64,000 nucleotides of DNA from Ottelia alismoides (Eukaryota > Streptophyta > Magnoliopsida > Alismatales > Hydrocharitaceae): positions 494,883 through 558,882 of the forward strand of contig JAZKJV010000089.1 in NCBI GenBank assembly GCA_037367405.1, given 5' to 3'. This document shows, one piece after another, positions 35,162 to 47,595 of the stretch. Positions within the stretch are counted from its first letter, which is position 1, and each line of letters begins with the position of its first letter. The position numbers and the translations under genes are program-made. A model generated the notes under the pieces. The model worked only from the letters and a program-made list of their open reading frames with translations. It was not told the origin of the DNA and searched no databases.

Positions 35162-36305
35162 TCGAAGGAGTTCGAGGGTGGTTGCACCACTTGAAAGGTA
35201 TGGATTCCATGTGTCAAGTGAGACTGACAATGATCCTACTTCATTTGATGAAGCACTCGCGGATCATGACATGGATAGACGGATTCTAGCAATGAAGTCA
35301 GAAATTGACTCCATGCATAAGAATGGTGTATGGCTAGAGGATCCACCTAATGGGGTAAAACCCATTGGGTGCAAATGGATCTTCAAGAGAAAGAGGGGAC
35401 CTGATGGGAAAGTAGAGACTTTCAAGGCATGGCTCGTAGCCAAGGGCTACACACAGAGAGAAGGCATCGACTACGATGAGACATTCTCTCCTGTGGCTAT
35501 GCTTAAATCCATCAGGAAACTGCTAGCTATAGCTGCATATCTTGACTGTGACATCTGGCAGATGGACGTCAAGACAGCTTTCCTCAATGGATACCTCGAG
35601 GAGGATATCTATATGGAGCAGCCCCGGGGCTTCATAACTGAGGATGGCAAAGTATGTAAGCTAAAGAAATCCATCTATGGGCTCAAGCGAGCTTCTCCTA
35701 GTTGGAACATCAGATTTGATGAAACCATAAAGAGTTATGATTTTGTGCAGAATCCTGATGAACCTTGTGTGTACAAGAAGCTTAGTGGGAGTGCCATTGT
35801 ATTCATCGTGCTTTACGTAGATGACATCCTTATCATTGGGAATGATACATGGATGATGACCAGTGTGAAAATTTGGCTATCTCATACATTTGAGATGAAA
35901 GATCTTGGAGAAGCCTCTTACATATTGGGTCTGAAGTTGTTCAGAAACCGAGAGAAGAGGATATTGGGATTGTCACAACATGGATACTTTAAGAAGACTC
36001 TTGAACGATTCCGTATGGATAGTTCCAAGAAAGGATTCCTACCCTTAAGACATGGTATCCACCTGTCTAAAGGAATGGCTTCTCAAACTATTGCGGAAAA
36101 GAAAGCCATGGCTGGATGCCCTTATGCGTCAGCTGTAGGAAGCTTAATGTATGCCATGATGTGTACTGGGCCAAATATCTGCCATGCAGTGGGAGCGGTA
36201 AGTCGTTACCAATACTGTTATGGAGAACAACACTGGAATGCAGTAAAGAACATATTCAAATATCTGACACGGACGCAAGATTACATCTTGGTCTGGAGAT
36301 GGTGA
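35007..36305 (+). pseudogene. Copia CpB reverse transcriptase, fused in frame to 25S sequence
   Basis: The copia part starts at about 35162 (LRRSSRVVAPLERYGFH, as in CpA at 12403) and has CKWIFKRKRGPDGK, WQMDVKTAFLNGYL and an intact polymerase box YVDD at 35814-35825. The frame is open upstream into the 25S sequence to an ATG at 35007, giving a 432-codon frame whose first 52 codons are rRNA-derived. It ends at 36303-36305 because two bases (relative to CpA near 13537) are missing. Everything of CpB upstream of RT (LTR, gag, protease, integrase) is absent. The RT core looks unbroken but lacks its partners. Confidence 0.85.
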
Positions 36306-36795
36306 TCTCCAAGTCTTGGGATATACGGATTCTGACTTCCAATCGGATATTGATGATCGAAAGTCAACATCAGGGTTTGTGTTCCTGTTGAATGGTGGTG
36401 CTGTGAGCTGGAGAAGCAAGAAGCAGGACACTACATCATATTCAACAATAGAAGCCGAGTACATTGCCGCATCAGATGCTGCAAAGGAGGCGGTGTGGTT
36501 GCGCAAGTTCGTCCTGGTGCTTGGCGTAGTTTCCTCCGATACTCCCAACCCGCTACTCTGTGATAACACGGGAGCCATTGCCCAGGAGAAGGAACCCAGA
36601 TGGCATCAGAAGAGCAAGCACGTGGAAAGGAAATACCACATCATTCGGGAGATACAAAAGCGTGGTGACATCTTCGACACCAAGGTGGCCTCTGCCGACA
36701 ACGTTGCTAATCCTCTTACCAAACCTCTGACACAGAAGGTTTTTGACCAGCATGTAATGAGTATGGGTTTAAGGATTGTTCCTAAATGGTTCTGA
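36303..36795 (+). pseudogene. Copia CpB RNase H, frameshifted from RT
   Basis: The domain continues in a new frame: GYTDSDFQSDIDDRKSTSGF, STIEAEYIAASDAAKEAVWLRKF, LLCDNTGAIA, and the terminal LTKPLTQKVFDQHVMSMGLRIVPKWF with TGA at 36793-36795. The domain itself has no stops; only the 2-base loss near 36297 separates it from RT. It is better kept than the CpA copy. Confidence 0.88.
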
Positions 36796-36810
36796 GGGCT
36801 AGTGGGAGAT

Positions 36811-39234
36811 TGTTAGCAATGTGAGCCCGAGACAAACCATTCCTGTAATAAATGTTATTGTAATAAATGATTTATCAATAAAAATTATTGATCGTGTTTC
36901 ACTCCCTTTTTGAAATTGATTGAATGAATGCACTATAAGGTCCCTCTATACAATATGAGTTATGTACCATGCCCAACTTGATAATTACACAGTTGTTGAT
37001 TCATTAATTGAATCATAGAGGCTGATGCTTGGATGAATATCTAAGGAGTTAGATAGAGGACTCATCAAGCATCGTCAAATAATTGTCAAGTCATGATCTC
37101 CAGCCTAAGTAGGAGATGGCAATCCTTTCTCATTAGGCTGATATCTGATCGACCTCTTGATGCAGGTCCTCTGCATGGGAATTGTGATTCAGAGGTATCA
37201 GATTAGTTAAGTCAATGGGTTGACTTAATGAGATCGAGATAACCAAAGACCTATGTTGAATACTGTCACATCATAGGCAAACATCCTCTGACCAGAGACA
37301 GATGTATTGCTATATGTCTGAGTGTGTACATTTAACCATTAGGTTGATGACCTAACCAAGGTCTATACACTGGCGAGCTGGTGTACATGTAAGGGCATAT
37401 GAGTAATACGATCTCTCAAAGGGATCATACAAGTTCACTTGTGAACTAGGAGACATGAGCTGACTCATGAGGTATTGGGACTGATCAAATTCCATGCATG
37501 GTCGTCATGCTTTGGAAGCATGACATGAATTTGAAGGTAAGATATATGCTTTGTGAAAGCATATGATCTGTACCAAATCCCAAGGACCAAGATTGAGAAA
37601 TTTAGTGATCAGACCATGAAGATGACAGTGTAAAAGTGATCTATATCTTCAGGATGATCATAAGTCTTCCAGTATGCATGATGTACAGGTATTGGGAATA
37701 CCTGAGGGTGATTTGATCATAAACGATTGTATAACCATGATGCTTCCATTCCGAGGGAGTGATGAAACATGTCTGGATTTTAGTGACTTCTCTAAGTAGA
37801 GAAGTAACCTAATCTTAGTCCATGTATTGGACATTGATATGAATGAGATTCAGATGCAATGAAAAGAATAGGTTTACAGACTTGATTTAATCAAGCATCT
37901 ATAAGAGGTCCATGGGATCTAGATTTGAGATATGATCTCAATATCCAAGTCACTATACGTGGAACAATACAATCGCCCTGTCCTTATCTCCAAGTATCTG
38001 AGGAGAAACCACATTATTCTTGAAGGGTTCAAGAATAATTCCATAAGATCTAAGCATTAAGAAATTGATAATTAAATGTGATTTAATTATCTTGATGTAT
38101 GTGGAAATTATCCAATATAATTAAATGTGATTTAATCATTATGGATAAGAATAATGTGGATATTAATATCCAATTATTCATAATATATTATAAATGTGAT
38201 ATATAATGTATTATGGAGAGCTATTTATATTTTATATTTGTTGATTAATTATTAATGTGTATTGGATACACATTGTTTAATTAATTGAAAATGTAAATTA
38301 TATTTTGTTTTGGGTTGTGAATGTGATTCACAATTTTCCAATGGCAATATTGCAATAATCTTAAAATTAGTTATAAATTAATTTTTGAGAATAAATCACA
38401 ACAAAAGTTGTTGAGATTAAATAAAGGAGAAATACATGGAGATATGCAATCTCATGAGATTGCCTCCACATGGTAACATGTGGACGGCTACCAAGTCCTA
38501 CATGGAATCGGTGGCCGTCCACCATGTTGACATGGGAGATGTAATCTCCATGTCATTGCTTCCTTACTTGATTGATTTAATTTTAGGATTGATGTATATT
38601 TGATTTTTCAAATATATTTGATCTAAATTAAATCATAAGTTGTTGGTATTTTCCAACAACAATCTTGACCATTGGATTTACATAAATCAATTTCATCTAT
38701 TGATTTTATATGTCCCATGGATTGAGATCCATGGATCCTAAAACCCTATAAATAGAGAGGCATACCATGCTCTCTTGTACGTGCTTTTGGAAGCACATCT
38801 CTCTCTCTCTCTCTCTCTTTCTCTCCACACACGCTAACTCTCTCTCCCTCTACTTGGTGGCCGTCCACCAAACCCTAGAGGAGATCATCGTCGTCGCCTA
38901 CGCTGCCGCTTCGACATTCTACGGTTCTCTGTCTTCTTGGAGTACTACTCTGACAAAGGATACGTTTGATCTCGTACGACGAGATCAGGAGTTCACCGTG
39001 CCTAGATCAACTTGTTGGATTGCGAGGATAACGCGACTCATTCCCGCACTCGTAAGCTACTTCTCCGACGATCGGACTTGAGAGAGGAGGTCTCTTTTTG
39101 TAGGACTTGATCAACCACTCTTCAAGAGGTATTGCATTATACTTTTTGTGGTTATAGATGAAATGATCTGAGAATCAATCTTGGATCATGTGGTTTCATC
39201 ACATAAAATTTTTTAAATTCCGTTGCACCGAACA
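36811..39234 (+). repeat. 3' LTR of copia CpB
   Basis: It starts TGTTAGCAATG directly after the polypurine stretch GGGCTAGTGGGAGAT and ends near CACCGAACA (39234). About 2.4 kb, alike to the CpA LTR over its first 2.2 kb. A TATAAATA at 38747-38754 is the probable promoter, followed by a (TC)n run at 38800-38826. The right border is taken from the usual copia LTR ending and is approximate. No gene is seen. Confidence 0.78.
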
Positions 39235-40572
39235 ACTAGTACGACTAGTCGTTCTTCGTCGTATTCGATACGACGATCACGCCTCCGTGATGCGCTTGAG
39301 GATTATTCCATATCCTTTACCTCCGGGGGTCGTCGCCTCGATGGTTCGACTCTTCCAGAGGCTCAAGCTCGTCGGTGGCGGAGCATGGCGAAGATTCACC
39401 GGATCTGAGGTACTTGACTACTCGCTACCTCATTGCAACTCACGCTCGCATCAGCTGTCACTCAGATGAAGTGAAGGAGCTCATCGGAGGCAAGGGGGAT
39501 GGCCAAAGATCAGAGAAAGGTTGCGGCTCCGGTGAACTTTATATTCGAAGAGGTCCGAGAAGATGGGAATCATGTGCACATTCTGAGGAGCGGATCCATA
39601 AGAGCATAGGTAGGCGTTGATCACATATCGCTCCTCGACAATCAGAGCCTCAAATCGACGCAAATGGAGGTCGGATCGACTCAGGAGAAATCGGCAAAAT
39701 CGGGTTGAAATGAGGATCCGCGGGAAGAGTGGTCCAGGGGGGAGTTGACCAGGGGTCAGCAATCCCCCGTGGACAAATCAGAATAAAGATAGTCAAAAAT
39801 ATTTATAAATGAAAAATAAAATAGACAACGATTTTATTTAAAAATACTTACAAAATGAAAAATGTTTATTATTTTTCAAATTATTATTTAGTGATTTTTA
39901 TTTTTTTTGAAAAATAAATTAATGTATATACTTAATATAATATTATATACATGTATAAAATACCTATGTATTTTATATTTTTATTTTCATTATTTTATTT
40001 TTGTACAAATACTCTAATTTTATATTTTATTTATTTACAACATAAGATTTTGGATATAAAATATTTTTATTTTATTTTTGTTATTTATTTACAAGGGTGA
40101 AATAAATAGGTCTCTTATTCCTATATACATGGTATATGTACAATGTGGGGAGAGAAAGTATTTTATTTTATTTTTTATTTTATTTTTCTTATTTTTATTT
40201 TATTTTTAGAAAGATATACAAATTATGAAAAACACATTTTTATTTTTGTTTTATGAAAATAAAATAGGATATATACCGGAAGGAGTTTACTCATGGATGA
40301 ATGGCCCTATCTCTCTCTACTTGGTTTCTTTTGCGGTCAGGCCAATGCTTGGCCCTCCCTTGGATTCGGGTCACTCGATATTTATTCTAAATATTTCCTT
40401 CTTTTTCTTTATTTCTTTATTCTTTTATTTTTGCACAAAACTTGCTAATTATTTAATATTAACAAAAACATGCATTTTAGTAATTTATTATATTTACATC
40501 TATCTACATGATGTTTTGCAAAGATAAATAGCTAAAATAAAAGAATAAAGAGTGATTAATGAGGATTCATCA
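39235..40572 (-). repeat. 3' LTR fragment of Athila-type element D
   Basis: From about 39620 the sequence clearly matches the Athila LTRs (W-box pair region at 39745-39756, the AT-rich arm, and the GAGGATTCATCA terminus at 40572). The part 39235-39620 is GC-rich and probably LTR too, but the match is weaker. The left end of the LTR is missing where CpB ends. No gene is seen. Confidence 0.65.
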
Positions 40573-41594
40573 CTCTCCCAATACAAATTATTAGGTGGAT
40601 GTCTTTTAGGATCAAGTTTGATTAACAATCCTAATTTTATGATTTTTATTTTTAGGTCTTTTTCAAAAATCAAACAATCATCTAACAAAATTTCTGATTT
40701 CCTTTTTATTCCTAAGTCCAGAAAACAGAGGAAGCAAGACGGAAAAGCCGATGCGCGATGGAATCTATGAATGCATGCACGAGATAGAAGGTGTACCTTT
40801 ATCCAGTAGTCTACATGCAATATGATCCACGCATAAATTTAAACTAATCTATATGGATGCAGTGCGAGAATCATCCTAAACAGAAATTTCTATTATCGTG
40901 AAGTACCGATTTATTTGTCTAAGTCCAAGCGTGTTCTATAGGAACATATATTCTATTAGGGGCTTTAGACCTAATGCTACCTGACTCAACCAAATAGAAA
41001 CCTAATTCTAGGGGCTCAAGCATAAAAAATCCATGTAAAATGAAAGAAAATAAAGCAGTGAAAACAAAAACATGATGAGATCCCCCGAGCACAACGGTTG
41101 TCGTCGAAACAGACCCTGAAAAATCAAGTCTGATAGTCTCTGAGCTGTCCATGTATTATTACAATAATATAGTCTGAAAAAGAAACTAAACTAAGCTAAG
41201 CTAAATCTACAGCTAAACTAATATCCCAATCTCCTATTCGCCTTGCTCGCGCTCTCCTGTGAAGCTATGCAGAAAAGAAGCCACCTCTGAATCCCGCAGT
41301 TGCGTCAGCTTCCCAAAGAAAGCCGCCTCGGTCCTCAGGCCCTCGCAAGAAAGTCAAACAAGAGATATTTCATACCACAATTATTATGAAAAATGAAATG
41401 AAATAAAATAAAATGCAAAAATAAATGCAAAAATAAAAATAAATACAAATAAAAGAAAAAGAAATAAAAACAAATAAAATAAACAAAAAACAAATATAAA
41501 AGAAAAAGAAAGTAGAAGAAAATAAAAGAAAACGAAAAAGTCGTGAAAACCACGAAAGAAATAAAAGCCTCAAAAAAGCCCACTACTAAGCCGT
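40573..41594 (-). other. 5' leader of D joined directly to its 3' LTR
   Basis: This matches the leaders of A (29000-30150) and F. Its left edge, CTCTCCCAATAC, corresponds to the loop and one arm of the conserved leader hairpin (A: 28986-28999) and abuts the exact terminal base of the LTR. All coding sequence and the normal polypurine tract are absent between leader and 3' LTR. No gene is seen. Confidence 0.7.
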
Positions 41595-41614
41595 GCTCCC
41601 CAGCAACGACGCCA
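41595..41614 (-). promoter_or_regulatory. Primer binding site of D, tRNA-Asp type
   Basis: Minus strand TGGCGTCGTTGCTGGGGAGC, two changes from the tRNA-Asp complement. It marks the 5' LTR border near 41618. Confidence 0.8.
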
Positions 41615-41617
41615 TTC

Positions 41618-43836
41618 CGATGACGAGACTTTCGTGATCCAGCAAAGGTATAAATAGGGTCGTTGCGACCCGAACCGCGAAGCTCAATCAATCAAGAAGA
41701 ATCGAAGACCACCAAATAAAACGAATCAAACAAGTAAAGCAAATAGTGGTCTCGCTATTTTATTTTACCTGGTATAGCTACCAGTGTCGAACACAAGGAG
41801 CACGGATTGGAAAAAATCCTACAAAGTAGTCAGGGCTCAAAATAAAAAGAATAAAATATTTTTAGTGGATTTTATATTTTTAAATTTTTTTGTGATTTTT
41901 AAAATTAGTAAAAATGTAAAAAGAAACGAAAAAGAACACCACAAAACAATTATTTAAAAGAGCAAAAAGACTCAGAAAATGAAATAAAAAATATTTTTGG
42001 ATTTTATAAATTTTCAAGTATTTTTGATATTTTTCTCAGATTATTATGATTTTTAATGAATTTTCTAAAAATGAAACAAAGCTAAAAATACAAATCAATG
42101 TGCATCCAGAATCTAAAGGCTATTTAAAAATATATAAATAGCTATAAAATTCCAGAGATAATTTTATTATAAAATAAAAATCAAAAGCTAACTAAGGAAA
42201 CTAGAATTACATTTTTTGAATTTTTGTTAATTTTTAATAATTTTTATGAGTTTTTTAGTGTCTTTAGATTTTTAAGGTTTTTATAAATCCAAATCAAACA
42301 AAAAGTGGATAGAAATAAAAACACACTAAAACAAACAAATTACAATTCTTTTGGATTTTTTAGAGGCTTTTAAATATTTTAATGGATTTTTCAATTTAGA
42401 CAGAAGCAAAATTAGAGGTTTTTGAATTTTTAAAATAGAAAATGAAAACAAAATAGGTCCAAAAATTAACGGAAATTTTTACACAATGGTAGGGGCCATG
42501 TAACCAAATTTCGTGAAGTTTGGATGAGAATTGATATTTTATTCAACCAATCAAAGACAAGCAGCACACATGGACCTAAGTGTAAAGAAAATAAGTTCCA
42601 GGGGCCCAACAGTAACATGCGTAAGGAGTTTGGCATCAAATCAGACCTGGCCATTGGGCCGGGGGCCCGCCCGCCCAGCCCGCCCAGCCCGTTCATGGGC
42701 CGGGCTTGGGCAAGCGATTTTGGAAATGGGTCGGCCCGGCCCGACCCGCTCTTTGGCCCGCCCATCAATTGGGCGGGCCGTGGACATGTGTCAAAAAACC
42801 CGGCCCGGCCCGGCCCGGCCCGCATATATAAAAATATATGTTTAAAAATTATATTTTAGATACATTTAATATAATATACTTCAAGTTTTTGTTTTACACT
42901 ATCAATATTACATTTTATTTTATACTTTACATGCAAAGTACCACATATTATGGTTACTTGGATTTAGAAAGATTAGATGATGCTAAAAAAACTTAATTAT
43001 CTCCATAAATTTAATTAAAAAATGAATTAAAAAATATTTTACGTTCGGCCCATGGGCCGGCCCGGCCCGGCCTAGACCTGGGCCGGGCTTGGGCCTTGAA
43101 GTATGGCCCATGGACCGGGCCGGGCCGGGCCTAGGACAAGGGGTTTTAAAACCTCGGCCCGGTCGGCCCGGCCCATGGCCAGGTCTACATCAAATATGCA
43201 AAAATCCCATAATAGCACGAGGTCGGCACGCGATTCACACAAACAAGGGCATAACGGTCATTCCTTTTTGTAAAAATTCAAGTAGTAACATCAATAAAGC
43301 TCAGGAAGAAATGTGTAAATGACCCACAAAACATGTGACAGACCACGTGAGCTACATTCAGAGGGACTTAAATGCAAATAAAAGAAACTTGAGATCCTAA
43401 GTACAAAATATCCAAAAAACAACTTCTAAAAATTTTTACAGGACTAAACTGAAATATAAAAAGCGAAGAGGGCCTAAGTATAATTTACCCTTTATTACAG
43501 ATCCGACGGTCGAGGGGTCTTCACTTGAGATCAAATGGTTGAGAGCAGGCGATACCCCTTCGATGATGCACGGACGAGATCTGATCCTAAGATGGATCCA
43601 ACGGATGAGAGCTCTCCGTAGATGGATGGTTGAGATTAGACTTGGTGAGGACGCTCAATCGAACGGCTAGGACCGCTCCTGGAAGAACCGCGAAGAACTC
43701 ACCGCCGGCGAGCTTCGCTCGATCGATACGCGCTGTTGGAGTGTCCTCTGAAGCTTCTAGGATGGGCAAAATGAAGATGAAGGTGGTCCGCAGTTGCTGG
43801 TGGGCTCCGATGAGGCCAGGAGATCCTGGAAGACTC
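41618..43836 (-). repeat. 5' LTR of element D, interrupted by C
   Basis: This aligns with the A 3' LTR from its plus-strand left end (TGATGAC..., here CGATGACG) to about A position 17940, with a hAT MITE inserted at 42642-43187. At 43836 the LTR stops and C begins. GACTC at 43832-43836 would be C's left target duplication; the right copy is outside the window. Confidence 0.75.
42634..43195. mobile_element. hAT-type MITE rich in GGCCCGG, 8-bp duplication (element 42642-43187)
   Basis: The element is 546 bp with terminal inverted repeats CAGACCTGGCCATTGGGCC and the complement of GGCCCATGGCCAGGTCTA. A perfect 8-bp direct repeat CATCAAAT flanks it (42634-42641 and 43188-43195). The subterminal 150 bases on each side carry many GGCCCGG/CCGGGCC motifs and the centre is AT-rich. 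This structure is known from widespread plant hAT MITEs. No transposase is present. It is unrelated in sequence to the MITE at 1244-1639. Confidence 0.92.
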
Positions 43837-46800
43837 TGATGAATACTCATTCATCACTCTTTATTCTTATATTTTAGCTACAAAAACCTTTGCAAATGCA
43901 TGTATATAGTTGTAAATAGAAATAATTACCAAAAGCATGCATTGTATAAAAACCTATAATTATCATGTTTTTGTGCAAAAATAAAAGAATAAAGATTAAA
44001 AGAAAAAGAGGGAAATATTTAGAATAAGTATTGAGCAACCAAACCCAAGGGAGGACTCAGCATGGGCCTGATCGCATAAAAGCCAAAGTAGAGGGAGATA
44101 GGGGCTCATGTGTGTAAATATTTATGTAAATAAAATAAAAATATTTTCCTCCCAAAAATAGATTAAAATAGGTTTGTAAATATTTGTATATATCTATAAA
44201 TATAAAATCAAGTCAAAAATAGAAAAAATAAAAAGAGAACAAAAACACCACTATATATATCCACCTTGTACATACCACCACACTTATATTTATTTAGCCC
44301 TATAAATAAATAAAATTAATTTCCAAAAATTTTGTAAATATTCTATATTATTTAGTGTAAATAAATAAAATAAATTAAAACAAAAACAAAATAAAAATAA
44401 CAAAATCAAAAATAAAAAATAATATTGTAAATATACCATATATATATGTACATACCTATTTATTTCACCTATGTATAAAAATAATAAAAATAAAATAAAA
44501 ATATCTTTTTATTCCTTAATTTAATATATAATTAAATAAAATATAAAATGGGAATAAAATTGTATAAAAATAACAAATTCAAAATCAAAATTAAAAACCC
44601 TATATTGTGTATATACCTATATATAGCCCTACTATGTAAATACCTTATTTTTATTTTGAAAATTAATTAAAAATCACTAAAAAATAGAAAAAATAAAACA
44701 AAAATATTTCATGTTTTGACTTTTCCATAATTCGGCCATTTGTTATTTTAAATTGAATTTTTAAATCTTTTCCACGTGGCCTGTTCCTATTGGCCCAGGG
44801 GATTGTTGACCGCCCGGTCAACTCCCCCCCATGACCACTTCCCACGGGTATTAGATGCCTGACCCGACTTCTCCCTATTTTAGCACCTAAACCCGATCCC
44901 CTCTCGCCTAAACCCCGGGTCCGATTCCTTCCTGCTACATCCGAGACCCTCGCCGGAGCCCCCGCCTCGGGATCCGCGCATTCCATTGCCCTACCCGACC
45001 TCATCTTCCCGGACCCTCCACCGTATATAGCTCGAGCTCCGCCACCTATTCTTCCATCTTTGGACCTCCTGCTCGCAGCCAAGGAGCTCCTCCGGAGTGC
45101 CTGAGTGACAGCCGAGTCCTCTGGAGTGGAAGCGAGGCACGAGTACCCCAGGAGACCACTGATCCGGTGGCTCTGCCGCCGTGCGCCTCCGCGAGCACGC
45201 CCAGCCTCAGGGAGACGACGCCCCCTTGCAGGCCATGACCCAGGAGCTCCTCGAGCTCCAGCCCAGTCGACAGCACCCGCTAGGTAACCTCTTTAGGCCG
45301 TAGAATAGCTTAGATTAGGAATTTCCGATTTCAGTAGATTAGCTCCACCACCTCCACCTGTCGTCTCCGGTCACCCATTCAACCCTCCGACACCACCACC
45401 ACGTCCATCAGACTCCTCTCCACCTTCTCCGACCCTTCATTCCCCCTGGCTCGCCCCGAAGCAGGAACCTCGGCTCTCACCCTCCGCCGCTCGCCGGAGA
45501 GCCTCCATCTCGCCTCATCTTCCATTGTTTTCGTGCGCTGAAGGGTCGAGGCAGTTTGCCCTCGACCCACCTTGCTTCCTGTGCAGGTCACGACGTCAGG
45601 AGCGCCTCATCTGGAGGCCAACAGCTTGGGAGCAGGAGCTTCAGGCCACCGCCGTCGCGGGGCCATTCTGGTGGTTCTCCGACTCATCGGAGGCCGCCAT
45701 CAGCTGTGGAGCTTCACGGCGGAGCCTTTCCGCACCTCAGGAGCAGCATGGGAGGATCTCAGCGCGTGTATCGGGCCGGCGAAGCTCGCCGGCCAACTGT
45801 TCTTCCACCATCTTCCCCGACCGTCAGATCAGCCTCGAAGCTCCAGATTCAATCTCGTCCGTTCATTCACGGAGCAGCAGTGACCGCCCGATCCTTGAGG
45901 TTCGATCGCCACCGTTGATCCAGCGAGGTTAAGCCACGACGCGTTGCAGCCGTCCGATCTAGCACGTGGCTGAACCTCATCCGTCCGATCCGAGCGAGGC
46001 CCACCTTCGCAGCCCCACGTCGCAGCTCAGCCGTTCGATCATCCACGTGGGCTCATTCCAGCCATCGGATCGCGCCGAGGGCTCCTTCAGTGTGCGCCGT
46101 GCCTCCTCGACCGTCAGATCTTCCACGTGGCCCACATCCAGCCCTCGATATTTAATAAGGGGTAATTTGTTCTTAGGACCCTCTTCTTTTCGCATTTATT
46201 AGTTAGTCCTGTAAATATTTTATCAAGTTCATTTTATTCCGAACATTTTGCACTTAGGACCTCGTACTTTCTTTTTTGCATTTATACCCCTGTTTACGTG
46301 GACCACGTGCATCATCACGTGATTTCTTAGGTGTATTTGCATTGACACCCTTGTAGTTCTGGATGTTACTTAATGAATGAATATTTTTAGAAAATTGCAT
46401 TTATACCCCTGTGCGTGAAATATTTGTGCATGTGCGTTTATTTTTGGGTATTTTACAACAAGCCCCCTGGACTTTTAATACTAGTTATTATTTAGTCCAG
46501 GGACCTTGTTTTTATTGCAATTAGGTCCCTGAGAGCCCCAGACACGTGACTCACACGTGATTTTGTGGGAATTTTGCACCGGACCCCCCAGAACTTTCAC
46601 TATTTGCGTTTAGGTCCCTATGCACTGTGTGTTGGTTTTGATTTTTAATAAAATAGCAAATCAACTCCAAGTCCAATGAAAATTGGACACATGTCTCCTG
46701 TCACAGTGTAAAATTTTCTGGAATTTTTGGAGACATTTTTGTTTTGTTTTGATATTTTTAAAAATTCAAAAACATCCATTTTCTTTACTGTCTGATTTGA

Positions 46801-47574
46801 AAAATCACAAAAAAATATTAAAATTCATCTAAAAATCACAAAAAATTATCTCTGTTGTTTTGTTGTGCTTGATTTTCTAGCCAATTTTGGCTATTTTTCA
46901 TTATATAAAACTCCTAAAAATTGAAAAACACCTAAACACTCCTAAAAATTCAAGTAAATAAACTAAAAACCCAAAAATAATAATTTAGGTGCTCAAATTT
47001 TCCTTATTTCTTTCTCTATACAGGAAAATTACCTCCAGGCTTATTGGGGAATTCTAGATATTTTATCTAGGTCCCTTAAGCTCGGCTGGATAGTACCTTC
47101 TTTTTCTTGCACTGTTTTATTTTTAGAAAATTAAATAAAAATCAGAAAAATCTCAAAATTCACTAAAAACAGTAAAAATTATAAAACACACAAAAATATT
47201 TTTATTTGAATTTTTTGTTGATTTTTAGTGCATTAAATAAATAGTTGAATTGCTTGGTTTGATTGTTTTGCTTATTTTCTTAATTAACCAAAAATCCAAA
47301 AAAATATAAAAAGACTTAAAAACCACCAAAAATACCTGTTTCTTTTCTTTTATTTTCTTTTTGACTACTTCGTAGGCCGCAAGGCCATTTCGTGCTCCTT
47401 GTGTTCGACCCTGGTCGCTATATCAGGTTAAAATAATAGCAAGACCGCTATTGATTTCGATTTGCTTTTATCTTTGATTGGTGGTCTATTTTTCTTGATT
47501 GACATGACCGAGTGATTGAGGTCGTGATGACCATTTAGTACCTTTACCTTAGTCGCTCGATCTTCGTGTCATCA
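43837..47574 (+). repeat. 5' LTR of element C
   Basis: 3.7 kb from TGATGAATACTC to GTGTCATCA. It is collinear with the A 3' LTR in opposite orientation: AT-rich arms, a GC-rich centre at 44770-46150 and a second AT-rich arm. Both-strand open frames in the GC-rich centre (for example 45525-45932) have no domain I recognise and are not conserved with A, so I do not call them genes. Confidence 0.85.
44772..45030 (+). promoter_or_regulatory. Promoter module of the C LTR
   Basis: CCACGTGG (44772-44779), ATTGG (44789-44793), a W-box inverted pair TTGACCGCCCGGTCAA (44806-44821) and, about 200 bases downstream, TATATAG (45024-45030). The same order is present in A and, in part, in F and D. The TATA box here is the clearest of the Athila copies. 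The role is inferred from order and spacing. Confidence 0.55.
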
Positions 47575-47577
47575 GAA

Positions 47578-47595
47578 TGGCGCCGTTGCTGGGGA
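47578..47595 (+). promoter_or_regulatory. Primer binding site of C, tRNA-Asp type
   Basis: TGGCGCCGTTGCTGGGGA, one change from the tRNA-Asp 3' complement, three bases after the LTR end at 47574. Confidence 0.88.

Noticed and set aside
33459..35230. Protein-coding frames over the 25S rRNA fragment (for example 33475-33876 minus)
   Set aside because: The sequence is clearly rRNA-derived on the plus strand; the frames are chance products of structured GC-rich RNA.
39235..40572. That this fragment is the missing end of the A 5' LTR displaced by the 25S-copia block
   Set aside because: It repeats LTR portions already present at 32781-33489, so it must be a separate LTR copy.
41335..41691. Minus-strand Phe-rich frame in the D leader
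   Set aside because: Composition reflects A-rich sequence next to the primer site; it crosses the primer site and LTR border and has no counterpart in other leaders.
44663..46202. Frames in the GC-rich centre of the C LTR
   Set aside because: Same reasons: LTR position, both strands, no conservation with the A LTR frames.
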